From Moringa oleifera (taxonomy: Eukaryota > Streptophyta > Magnoliopsida > Brassicales > Moringaceae), in NCBI GenBank assembly GCA_021397835.1, contig JAJFZO010000447.1, positions 1,054,001 to 1,118,000 on the forward strand: a DNA stretch of 64,000 bases, given 5' to 3'. The notes beneath the pieces are model-generated. The model worked only from the letters and a program-made list of their open reading frames with translations. It did no database searches and was not told the origin of the DNA. Numbering within the stretch: the stretch's first letter is position 1; every line of letters starts with the position of its first letter. The translations under genes and the position numbers were made by a program. Below are positions 25,268 through 37,032 of the stretch, piece by piece.

Positions 25268-28200
25268 CTACCTCCCCAGACGGTCCTTTAGCCGATTTGA
25301 ACGGCGCAGATTCCTTTGAGGTATCTCTCCAAGCTGAAACTGATGCTGAGAAGTCAATGACGCATACACATCAGACTTTGATTTACAAGCAATACGTCGA
25401 ATTTGAGGCTGCGATTGCTCCTGCTGCTCAAGCTGATGCAGCAAAGGAAATTGTTCAGCCATGGTTTTATCTATAACCAGTTCAGGCCGGGAAAGACTTC
25501 GGTTCTGAGGTTCGACTTGCTCCTGCACGTGCTGATTTTGAACAGATTCTTCCTTGACCACTGCAGCATTGAGCTGTTTAGAACCCTCCGGAACTTCAAG
25601 ATCCCCTACCACCTGCTGAGAACAAAGACGTGACTTGAAAGAGGTTGTTATTGCTGTGCTTCAGCGCTCGATTTGTTGAAGCCAGTTTCAAATCAAAATC
25701 TGCAATAAAATTAGTCACAACTGGTGCACCTTGTTATTTTACCTGAATCTGCTGGCTGCTATCCTTTGCTTGCATCTCAATTGGATGGCCTGCAAGATTT
25801 AGCTGGTTCTCCTTCTCAGATTGCTGAGAATCCCCATGTTGTGGCACGGCCGGAGATTCCTGCATTGGAGCACCGGAGATTGCTGCCTCTCTCACAATGT
25901 GAACAATTTCTTTTGTTGTTTCAATTGCTTCTCCCATTTGCAATTTATATTCAAGCTCTTGTCAAGCAATGAATAATTCACATCAGAGGAAATACACAAA
26001 GAGTTTGACTGGGATCCAGAGCATTTTGCTGATCACAAAGTTTTGCTTGCTTCTGTTTTCCAGATGACTCCTTTGATGTTGTTGTTTCAACCTCCAAAGG
26101 TCTTTTCAGATTAGGAAGCTCAATTTGCTGTTTCTGCTGATAAGAAGTTAAGTCTTTCTGTAAGTCAGCTAACATCGGTTCTTGTAACTGGACTGCCTCC
26201 TGTTGACCACCAAACTCTCCTATCTGTTGTTGTGTTTCAAAATCATAAGCTATCATAGATCTCTGTTCTGTAGGATTGATTATTTGCACACCGGACTCCT
26301 TACAAACTCCTGTCAATTAATCCGCCATTGCACACTTCAGAGGCTTATGCTGTGGTACCTCCATTTCATTGAATGAGCCAATAATTTCAATAAGCCCTCC
26401 TGCAATCTTGTTTGTGCTTTTCAACAACTCTATGCACTCTTCCTATCAATCAAAATAGAAACTGAAAGAAATCATGAGGTTTTTAAAGATGTTTAAGAAT
26501 TTCTTGTTGCAGTAATCATGTTCTCATTATTCACCTTTGATAGAAGTAATGAACCAATATGATCAGGTTTCTGACTTGTAAGAGAAGATCTACAGGTGGT
26601 CACAAGAGCTCCATCTCCCTCCGGTTTATGGGTAAAGGACTCAAGCAATTTTCTGTTTGTTCAACAAGAAAAAATAAACTTGTTAGAGTTGTCATAACTA
26701 GAAAATTAGCACCCAATTAAAATCAGAGTTGACAACAAAAGGACTCACCTAAGATCCATTATGTCATGATATGTGTTTTGTTGCTGTTCTTGGAGTCTCT
26801 GTTGTTCTTTGCTTGCCTCCATTTCTTCACCTTTTCTTTTATCCTGTTCCTCAATCGTTTGAATTTTATTTTTTACCAATTTAACTTGTGATTCGATATC
26901 TTTCTGGTTCTCTTCCCCTTCATTCTGCATTCCAACAATTGCTTCGGTTGGTCTTGGTACTTCAATTTATTAACAGTTCTGGCTCTCTTGAGATTGCCCT
27001 TGTTTTTTTGTTAACTTCATTTTCCCGTTCTGTTTCATTTCTTTTCCCAACTACTTCATGCAGTGCTTCTTCTTTGACCTCTCCGTGTTTTCTACTTAAT
27101 TTCTGTTCTTCACTATGATGTTGCTCTTGAGTCACCTCATTTTCTAGTTGGTCGAGAAAAACTATCTTGACCACCTGATCTCTCCCTTCCACTTGATTCT
27201 GCTCTCCTACAATCACTTTAAATGGTCCACCTGGTACTGCATCTTCCAGTATCTCATTTCTTTCCCCAGTTACTTCAACATGCACTTCCCCAACTTCGTC
27301 ATGCCCTCTCATCAATTCCACTTGCCCTTGTTCTTTGATTGCTCTAATTTGTTGTACTTTCACTTCACTTTGCTTCTCAATCCCTTTGGATCTTTTACCA
27401 ATTGTTCGCTTCCTTTCAACCACTTCAATTTCTTTGTCCTTGACTACAGTTTTTTCTTGTGTTTGGTCATAAGACCTTTCAACCCATTTCCTGCATGCCT
27501 GACTTTGCTCTTTAATAACTTCAGTCTTCCCTTTTCCTACATGGCTTTGACCACCATTAACCTGCTTCTGTTGAATTTCCTCCTTATTCCATTTCTACGG
27601 TGGATTGCAATTCACAAGGTTTCCAGATTGATGTTCAAGATCTCCACTCAGTTCTTCACATTCAGGTTGCTTTTCTACTCCAATTACTGAATTCTGTTCT
27701 TCCTCTACCTGACCTCTTTCTTCAATGTTATGCTGCCTGCTGACAAGCCTACCCCTGGAACGCCTTTTATAATGCTTCAGCCCCTGCTTCAACTTACCAG
27801 AAGTCTTAGCATCCCCTGCTTCCTTCAGCCCCTGCTTCAACTTACCAGGAGACTTAACACCCTCAACTGGAAGCATATACAAGTTCTTAAAAGTATGAAC
27901 TACAACTCCTCGCTCATCAAGCTTCCTCAAATGATGACTCAATAGACTTTTAGGAGCAAAAGGCAAATTGTCGCACTTCGCCACAATTAACTTTAATATT
28001 GATTCCTCACTTGAACCCCCTTCCTCATTCAACTCCAAAATTGCCTCCAATATCATCTGCGCAGAAGCAGTCGAAAGCAATATTAGGACTTACATACAGG
28101 GATCAAGAAAATTTCACTTGGAAGGCAGGTAGTGGAAAAGAAAGTAATACAATAGCATATGCTGGGTAATCAGGGGCGTCACACCGAGGGAGCTTCAGCA

Positions 28201-28324
28201 GCTGTCGTTCAACGTTGTTCATGTTGCACAGTATCAAACTTGGCATCTTCATCAGTTTGGCTTTCAAATGCTCAACTTTTTGTAACTGTGTACGGTGTAG
28301 AAATGTGTTGTCAACTAAGTTCAT
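25268..28324 (-). pseudogene. Linker-histone (H15) domain protein with Gln/Glu-rich tail, frame disrupted
   Basis: Plant nuclear protein type with an N-terminal winged-helix H1/H5 (H15) domain that binds linker DNA. Exon 28324-28151 ends in 'DAPDYPAYAI' and joins in phase to 28056, continuing 'MILEAILELNEEGGSSEESI' up to 'NLYMLP', together the full H15 fold. A Lys/Arg patch ('YKRRSRGRL') and a long Gln/Glu/Lys-rich tail follow. The last exon ends in basic 'LRRSNRLKDRLGR'. Later exons with good splice sites are at about 26652-26535, 26442-25978, 25960-25743 and 25612-25268. Four lesions break the frame: TAG at 27595-27597, an apparent frameshift at about 26960, TAA at 26317-26319, and another apparent frameshift near 25970. 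Both stops replace what would readily be a Gln codon. It may be a pseudogene, a truncated but expressed H15 protein ending at 27598, or a set of sequence errors. Upstream exons could exist. Confidence 0.6.
27775..27856 (-). repeat. 48-bp tandem duplication inside the H15-domain gene
   Basis: Two near-identical copies, 48 bases apart, encode the repeated peptide 'GKLKQGLK' separated by 'EAGDAKTS'. The duplication keeps the frame (16 codons) and adds a second basic patch after the winged helix. Confidence 0.8.
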
Positions 28325-29288
28325 CTAAATCAAGATCACATGCCAACCCATCAGACTGGCTTATTGTTGAACCCTGACATAACCTAACCTAATAAATATA
28401 TGAATGACAGTATATTTACTTAAAACCAAGATTAACTATGTGGTCATTACCAGAACACAGACGACCAGATTAGGCTGCATGACTATTTGTTGCCCCTTCA
28501 ACCAGATCCAGCCAACATCTTTAACCCTATGTGAAGTCATAAGCAAGTAATTCTAAATCTCATGAATAAATCTTAACCGAACTGCTAAGATTTAGATTTA
28601 GCATATGAATGTAAGTGGACAGCTTCTCCGATGCTTACGTCCCTTTTAAGATCAGGTTGTTGACAAGTCAACAAATAATTAATAAGACATTAGGACTACT
28701 GATGGTAAACTTGCAATGTGAAAACACCCACTTGAACAACCTAAGAAGTTGTGATTGATCAGATCAAAAAAAGAAAAAGCTGCCATTGGAGTGCTTTCGA
28801 TTGCCAGAAGGGAGGAGTGCGCAATTCTCCTGCACCCTAACTAAGCCTTGTTGCAACCAGGGGTAGCAATTGGAGGCTCATAAATTTCTGACTTATAGTC
28901 GGTTGGGGAAATGCATGAGTTCTCATATGTCAAACAAGCACCAATGCAGGACAAAGAGACTAAGCAAAGCCTTTACAACAAGACATGTTATGTCACTCTA
29001 CCATTAAATTTGAGCATATAATACCAACACCTGCCGGACATATTACCAGCAATTCATAAGACATGGATAGTACATAAGAAATGATACCATCATAATCAGG
29101 TTATAAGATATACATACTCTGATAGAAACAGCCCTGATAGAAACAGCCCAGGCTTGCGGTGCATCAAATGATGGAAGAATCCCAAGTTATAGAAGCCGAT
29201 CCTACACAGTTAACATCTTTTTGTGTAGAACACAAGTTTACACTTTTCTCGCTTATTTGACAACTGCATCACTAATCGTATGGAAAAA
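28325..29288. other. Upstream region of the H15-domain gene
   Basis: No supported coding exon. It may hold the promoter and untranslated or further 5' exons of the H15-domain gene. It ends at the poly(A) tail of the LINE insertion. Confidence 0.35.
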
Positions 29289-32080
29289 TTTTTTTTTTTT
29301 TGTTTTATCAGAAACAAAGTGCATTATATATACTATAAGACACCAAGGGGGTGCCACCCATGTACAAAAAGTAAGTTGAATCCTATCTAACAGTGAGGAC
29401 ATCTATAAACTCTACAAAGTCCTCCTCATTTACAAAAAATCCCCCGTTACCCACAATTTACGTACACGCAACCATTTATTCTATAACACACAAATGGGTG
29501 TTTTCATCCCTTCAAAAGCCCTCTTGTTTCTCTCTCCCCACAATAGCTATAAGTTGAGAAGTGGGATCAATTCAGTAGCCTTCTTCTTCACCCCAGTAGC
29601 ACTTATACCTCCCCACGCCCTCAATTCAGCTGCCACCGAATCCAACATCACCCCAAAAGTCTCTAGACCACTTACACGATAGCATTACATGATCCACAAT
29701 TTCTACTTGTTCTTTGCTTAAGAAACACCTATTTGGAAAAGTGAATCCCTTTTTTTGCAAATTGTCAAGAGTTAAAGGTTTGTCCCAAGCTGTTTCTCAC
29801 GCAAAACACGCCACCTTCGAAGGAGCTTCAAATTGGTTTCCAAAGTATTTGATCCATCACTAGTCTTTCTTGAACATCATCGATCATCTTAAAAAAGGAC
29901 ATGAACGAAAATTTTCCTTTGCTGTTTAATTACTGCCCTATCCGTCCCACTTTCCAATCCTGCACATTCCTTCTAAATGCTATCTCTCATGTCACACCAC
30001 CATCATGAGGAGATAGCTATTCGCTTACCCAAGTTTCTTTATTACAGGAAAATTGATATATGTCCTAGAATGCCTCCCACAACGGTCGATCACCACACCA
30101 CAAATCATACCAAAACTTAATATTGTTGCCCAACCCAATTTTGAACCTCACATATGGTTTGACCATATCCCATACTTTTCTAATAGCTTTTCACACCCCG
30201 GTTCCATAATTTTTCCTCCTCCTCATTACCGTAACTCATCCCCGTTCTATCACTCCATATTTCACTACCACTATCCTCCTCCATAAATATTCTTTTTTCT
30301 GTCATGAATCTCCATAATCATTTACCCAGAAGAGCCTTATTAAATAAGCCAACAGGTTTAATTCCAAGACCCCTATTTATTACTGGTTATCTCACTATCT
30401 CCCATTTAACAAGATGGTACTTAAACTCATCCTTTAAACTTCCCCATAAGAATCGTCTTTGCACTTGTTTTAACTTCCTTGCTATCATCATTGGCATTGA
30501 AAATAGTCGATATGTAATAAACCAGAAGACTTGAGAGAGTGCTTCTAATGAGTGTTAGTCTCTCCCCCTTAGAAAGATATCTACTTTTCCATCTTGCTAG
30601 CCTCTTTTCAAATCTCTTAACCACCAGATTTCATAACGTCGCTTCTTTAACTTTGACTCTGAAAAGCACCCTAGATATTTCATTGGAAGGCTCCCCAAAT
30701 TGCATCTCTAACACTTTCGCAAGCCTTTCTTCATTCATTCCATCACCAAGTAGGATAAATTTGCTCTTCATAAAATTAACCTTCAAATCGGATACCACAT
30801 TGAAGCATAATAAAACAACTTTTTAAGTTGATCAATTGGTCTTCCTCTGCCCCAGAAAAAATTATGGTGTCATCAGCAACCAAAATATGAGTTATCTCTA
30901 ATTTTGATCTCGCTTTACCCACCTTGAACCGGCTCAACTCTATTGAGTCGCCATTCCAAGCATCCTATCAGGAGCCTCCATTACTAAAACAAATAATAGT
31001 AGTGACAATGGATCCCCTTGATAAAGCTTTTTAGATGACTTAAAGAACTTGAAAAGGAAAGTAAAAAAGACTGGTGTTGAAATACACCATTTAATCCAAC
31101 TACACCATCGTTTATTACACCTTACTCTCTTCAACAAATATGTGATGAACTCCCAAGCAACGTGATCATATACTTTTCCCGTATCCAATTTACAAATCAC
31201 TCCTTTTGTCCCTTTATTTAAATGATCATCAACTATTTCATTTGCAATTAATGTCGCATCAAGAATTTGCCTCCCTCTCACAAAAGCATTCTGGTTTGGA
31301 TTTATCACCTTTGCCATCACTTCCTTGAACCTTTCCGCGAGGACTTTTGCTATTAACTTATAAATTTCCCCCACAAGACTAATCGGATGATAATATCTTA
31401 AATTAGTCGGCCTCGCTTTATGAGGAATTATCACTAAACAAGTTGAGTTTAAAGAGCAAATAAACTTGCTGCTATCGTGAAACTCCTTAAACAATCTTAA
31501 TATGTCATCCTTAACAATTTTCCAATTTTCTTTGAAGAAAGCTATGATAAAGCTATCCAGACCAGGTGCTTTGTCCCCACTATAAGACATAAGTGCTCAA
31601 TAAACCTCCTCTCCCTCAAAAGATTTCTCTAACCGATCCCGAAGATCACTATCTATCATATCGAAATATAGCCCATCAAGGGTTGGTCTTCTCTCTCATT
31701 GCTCGCTATAAAGTTGCAATTAAAAGTCACTTATCCTCTGTTTCAACTTTTCTTGCTCTTCCACTCTTTCCCCCATCAAACTCCATCATACTAATGAAGT
31801 TATGCCTTCGATGCATATTCACCATGTGGAGCGTATTTCTATCTCATTCCTTGAGCCAAAGAGTTCTCAATTTTTGTCTTCAAGAAATTTCTTCCATCTT
31901 GAGTATTGTAGATACATTTTCATATATTTCCATTCTTTTAATTTTCAATTCATTGAAGCTCTTACCAAGAAATCAAATGATCCCCTCAGCCACCTCGTTT
32001 CCTCCTTGTTGAAGAAGATGGATGAATGATGCCCTATCTTATCTCTCCTTCTCCTGTAACCTTCCCTCAATTTTAGGACT
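29289..32080 (-). mobile_element. LINE (L1-type) retrotransposon, 5'-truncated
   Basis: Non-LTR retrotransposon on the minus strand. The pre-RT linker runs at about 32030-31600, followed by the reverse transcriptase ('GDKAPGLDSF', 'FVRGRQILD', 'YQGDPLS', and an active-site box reading 'VADD' in place of the usual FADD, near 30860-30880). The downstream thumb and connection region includes 'SKGERLTLIRSTLSS' at about 30510-30570, and a zf-RVT-like tail follows. The 3' end is a T run at 29289-29301 on the plus strand, that is, a poly(A) tail. The endonuclease and ORF1 are absent, as expected from incomplete reverse transcription. Several stops and frameshifts (for example after 'GMATQ' near 30940) show that it is dead. 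The 5' limit is approximate. Confidence 0.8.
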
Positions 32081-34365
32081 TTTATGAAAAAAACATAACA
32101 AAGAAATTGGAGTAACTACACTCATAATTATATTTCTCTAACAATAACATGGTCAAAAACTATTTCTGGAAGCTCAAACCAATTCACCTGACCTGTTAAC
32201 CAGAGTTAAACACAACTAAGCTTCCAAAACAGTCAATTTAAACAGTTATGCAGAAGACGTTTTCAAGCTTTTAAGGAGGTTTGCTTTTTGAGAAAACCTT
32301 TATTCTTAACAGTGTAAGTTACTACGTGAAATTAGTGAAGTCAACCGGATCATGCAGTGGTTTTACCAATGCATCAAACTTCATATTTCAAACATACAGA
32401 TGAATGTGTGTCCAATACTTTTTTTTTTTAAATTAAAAAAAAAGAGAAATATCCTAAGAGAAATATCCTAGTAATCACCATATTTCAATCTCAGTATCAA
32501 TAAAATTCCAAATTGGAACATGGTTACATTAAAACCAAATCAAAGAGAACATGGTAATTCTGCATTCATCTACCATTAGTCCCTGAAAATTCAATTGGAT
32601 TTAATTATTTTCTTCTCTTCCAAAACACCACTAAGACAAAAGCCAATGTGAAATTCCTTGTTTTTCACAATTAGCAGAAACAATGCCTGTTGATAAGTGG
32701 AAAGTCCCATAGCAGAGAAACCACCACCCACTGGAAGAAAGTAAAAGGAAACTGAAGCAAGATCGTAAACACGTTACTTATAATTAAACACAAAAAGCCT
32801 AGAGAAACAAACGTGGCTCATAGTTCCAATCCCCACTGCATGTCCTTCTCGCGTCTGGCTTCTCTCCTTCGATAACATTGAAAAACGAAAACAAAACTAA
32901 GCTTGACACTCATAGTGTCACTGGTATGCATAGATGCATGCATAAGCTGAGCCCAAAAGCATGAATAGAAAGTTATTCATCAAAATAAGCAAAAACCAGT
33001 CAAAAGGATGACAACAGAAAAGAAAAGAAAAACAAAAAAAAAAAAAAGAGTATATCAACCATGAGACTACAGCAGAAGAACGTAGGGTTCAAAGTGCAAA
33101 CGTGTGCAAATCCCAAAACATCAAACAAACACAAGAGACTGAGAAACTTGGTGTCTGGAAAAGGGAAGGGACCCCCTTTTTTATGCAGTACACCTTCCCC
33201 AGGGGTGGGAATTAGGGACCACTTCCTCTTGGTGGGTTTCACATCCCCAATGAGGTCCACAAGTCGTGGGTTCCAAGTGATCCGTCTCCTCGAGTTTCGC
33301 TTCGTGAGGATTGCGAAATGGGACCTGGGGCCATGGTGGGGTGATGACGTCACACTGGCTTGTATCGGCTCTTTTTACTGTGAATACAAAATCCTGTTTA
33401 AGTCAGAACTTGTAGCTCTATTATTAATTTTTATCTCAAAAAAGTTAACTTCTGTTTGGAATAAATTAGGGCTTTCATAAATTTTAACAGAGATTTTGCC
33501 GTTATTTATGTTATTAGGTTGACCTTTTTTTTTCACTAATTTATTAAAAAAATGTTTGTATTTTGAAAACCTATAAAGTGTCCATACTGACTTAAATATT
33601 TTATTTTTGTTGTCCCGCTAATTATTATTGCAATTTTAATTTATCTTTTAAGCATAAGTTAATGTTTAGTTTATGTTATTTAACAGCGTCAAACTAATCA
33701 AATTTATTTTAAATTAATATAAATATATATTTAAAAATAAATAAAATTATTTAATTAAATATAATGCAATTCAAACTTATAATAAAACTTATCTTGTATT
33801 ATTTTTACTTTATTTGCAAGTTACTTCAGATAAAAAATTACCTTAAACTAATTTAACTTCTTAAGAATATTAACATTATAAATTAAATATTTATAATTAA
33901 TTTATATTTATTATTGACATTTGTAAAATTTATTTTATAATCATGCTTTTTTTTAAATCAAAAAAATAGTAATATATAATAAAAATTATAAATATTAAAT
34001 ATTAAATTGTATTAATTTTTAAATATTAAAAAATAATTATATCTCTATCCAATATGATTACTCTAATCTTATCTCATCGTAGTAATCCATTTCTGTCTAG
34101 TGTAACAAACACAACCTTAAACTGTTTAATAAAATCCAACAGTTCACATAGACACCTTCAAATTAGATAAATTATTATTTATTTTACAAAAACCATATTT
34201 TATTTGTTCTCTATTTTATCAATAACAAATTTTTAGCTTAAAAATTTTCCAAATTTATGCTATATTTGAAAAGGGAGTCTCCTCCAAAATTATACACATT
34301 TCTTTTTTCAATATGTAATTATATATTTTCATGCAAACATGAAGAAATTTTTAAATTTTAACATT

Positions 34366-34386
34366 AATATATATATATATATATAT
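34366..34386. repeat. (TA)n microsatellite
   Basis: A short alternating TA run within AT-rich intergenic DNA. Confidence 0.75.
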
Positions 34387-34633
34387 TTCTTAGATATGTT
34401 TCCACTTGCTTTCTTTTTTCTTACCTACATTTTTTTCCCTTCTTTTGAGGGCAAACTTACATTTTTTTTTTGAATTCAGAGGCAATTTTTAGTCTACATA
34501 GTATCCTCTCCGGAGAATTCATCTCCCTCCTTCCCTCCCCCCCCACCCCAACAAAGTAACTTTCAGGAATCAAATTCATGAGTCATGCAAGCCTTGCCTC
34601 ACCTTTGCTCTGATCTATTTGGTGATACTCGTC

Positions 34634-34660
34634 AACCCTAAAACCCTAAACCCTAAACCT
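34634..34660 (+). promoter_or_regulatory. Telo-box cluster (AAACCCTA repeats)
   Basis: About three tandem copies of the plant telomere-like unit CCCTAAA. In plants this interstitial motif (telo-box) is usually found in the 5' leader or core promoter of translation-related and cell-cycle genes, where Myb-like TRB proteins can bind. Here no recognised gene follows on the plus strand, so it either marks an unrecognised transcript or is a small interstitial telomeric insertion. Confidence 0.6.
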
Positions 34661-37032
34661 CCAAAAGCCAGAACAAAAAGGGCTGAAGATGAATTTGTAC
34701 AATTAGCTTCATTTAACAACTAAAATACAATTGTATTTGCAAGGCAAAGACTAGTGATGCAGTGATAATCCTTGGTGCTATTATCAGTCAGGTAAACTGT
34801 CTGAAAAGAACAGGAAGTCTGGATTGTGATAGTCACAAGTGCTGCGACCTGATCAGAAATAACTCAAGATCTGCCACTTCCATGACATTAAACGTTGTTG
34901 CAGTTCTGGATGGATCCCTTAATTACATATTCTTCCTTGAATATGCATCAAGTAATGTTTGTCAGAACATCTATGGAACGAGTGATCGTGTGCCAAGAAA
35001 AGATTTTGCTGAAATAACCATCCCTTTTCATTTGGGAAATTTCTGGTATGATGACACTTGAATCAACAATAGCAGGGATTTCCACCCTATTTTTGAAATT
35101 ACAGTTGACAGTTGTTTTGAAGCAGAAGCCATCAGAATGCATCCAAACACCTGCACAAAATTTTAGGATAATTTAATAATACATATACTGCTAAGTGTAA
35201 TAACCAAATTCACTCTGACAAGGAGGAACAGTTGAGCAGAACGTGGATACAGCTCAAACCATACATTTGCAGTCAATCGCAAAAGAAAAAAGCCTGAAAA
35301 GAATTTTAAAATCCAGAACTTATGAATGAAACAAATGTAATTTACCTCACTTTTAAAAGACACTTACAGTTTTGTTATCTATAGAAAGTGGATTAAAGTC
35401 CTTCCCTTGAATATACAGAGCATATCAATGAAAAAACTAGCTTCAAAATAATTGTTGCCTAACAGCATATTATATGATTTTATAAGTAAACCTAACAATT
35501 TCATCATCATTCAGCTACAGAATCTGCAGTCTTGCCTAATGGTAAAACATGTAAATATTTTCACCTGCTTTGTTTAGCAAGAAAATCTAGCCTACGTGAG
35601 CATTCTTTTCACTCAGGTGAAGAGAAAGTTGGATAGTGTATAGTCACACTAGACAACGTACTGTTTTTAAAAAATCAGAACAACATATAGTACACAATGT
35701 AATTTTAAACCTGAATTATTCAAAAGAATAATTTCTCAAACAGCCTATAAAACACCAGCGTTAGGTTTGAAGGAACATCAGTAGTTAAGCAACAAGAACA
35801 GTATTTTTAGGATAGTTAAATTGCTATGCAACATGGAAGCTACCTTTACACATCATGACATAATTGAGGAGCTCAAAATCATCTTGAGTTCCTCTTTGAC
35901 AGTAAATACGATGGCAAATGTCTAGTCTAATTAAACTCAATATGCTGGGGACTAGGTGGCACAAAAATGCCCTTTTAGTCAGCTTGCTCACTCCACCATA
36001 AAGAAAAAGAAAACACAAAAACTACCTTCAGCATACCATGCAACTGCTACTTTGCTCTTGTCCAAGAGAATTGAAATATAAATATCTTGTTTGTTCTAGT
36101 GACGGTCTAAAAGCAATTGAACACATATTCTTTAGTAGAATTTCTCTATGCCTCAAATTTCGCTACATCCAGGAAAACAATTAATCGATTAACATAATCA
36201 CCATTGACACCCACTGTCCAAGGTTTTGAATGCTAGCGCCTATGCTAACTTGCATGCTGAAGTGCATAAACAAGGCCTTGTTAGTTCATATTCAACGCAA
36301 AACGGAAAACCAATTTCCAGAATCGAAAATAATCAGTAAGTGTAAAGATAATAAGATCCATTCCATTCACAAAATCAAATCCCCTAAGCCAAAATTTTGT
36401 GTATGCTAGCACCTGTATTTAATTGCCAAGATCAAGCCTTCTAATGTTTCAAAAGCTCTCTAGTTTCTCTCTCTGTAAACTAGCCGAAAGATAATCATAG
36501 CTTTTGCCAAAAGATAATCAAGTTCGGAGGCCTAGGCAAATCAGCAGGGTATTGGGTTCTCTTTTTGCTATACCTATTCGGACTTGCAATTTGTTGTTAG
36601 GAAAGAAAGCTTTTACAATGGACAATGTAAGTTTTCCTGCTGCTCTTAGTATAGCAGTAAATGATTTTTAAGCTCAACTGAAGTATGTCTAAGGAAAAAA
36701 TTAATCAAGAGAGCAAATAATACACAACAAATTGAAGTTAACCACGAACCTCTTATCACTTGCTTCTTCAACTTGCACCTTTGGCCTCTATCACCTTCAG
36801 TCCGAGAATTTAAGCTTTTAGAGGAGAAGTAGAAATGCAGTCAGACACAAGAAGTCATGCCTTTGGCAGCTTCAAATTTACTTGCGGAATTAGAGTGAGC
36901 CAAAACAATGTGCAGAAATCTGCTTGAATCAATGTATATTTCTATAAATTCATACAAAAAGAAACAACTTCAAGAAAGAAAACTTAAGTACCTGCCCAAA
37001 GTAATTCCTCGTATCCACATCAACTTCATTCC

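Larger units (their letters stand above)
32081..37032. other. Long gene-poor interval between the LINE and the PORR gene
   Basis: No gene supported. A GC-richer patch at about 33060-33480 holds overlapping open frames on both strands without recognisable family features. Very AT-rich DNA fills about 33490-34480. A telo-box cluster lies at 34634-34660, followed by an open frame of 99 codons (34762-35061, plus) that I do not recognise. The part from about 35100 to 37030 may include the 3' untranslated region of the PORR gene. Confidence 0.35.

Noticed and set aside
27595..27640. A short intron removing the TAG in the H15-domain gene
   Set aside because: The nearest donor would give an intron of about 25 bases, far below the plant minimum.
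27148..27690. 180-codon plus-strand frame rich in Phe and Leu
   Set aside because: Antisense of the Glu/Lys/Gln-rich tail of the H15-domain gene.
33000..33480. Overlapping open frames of 117 and 139 codons on opposite strands
   Set aside because: Neither shows family features; one ends in a Phe run encoded by a homopurine tract, typical of a chance frame.
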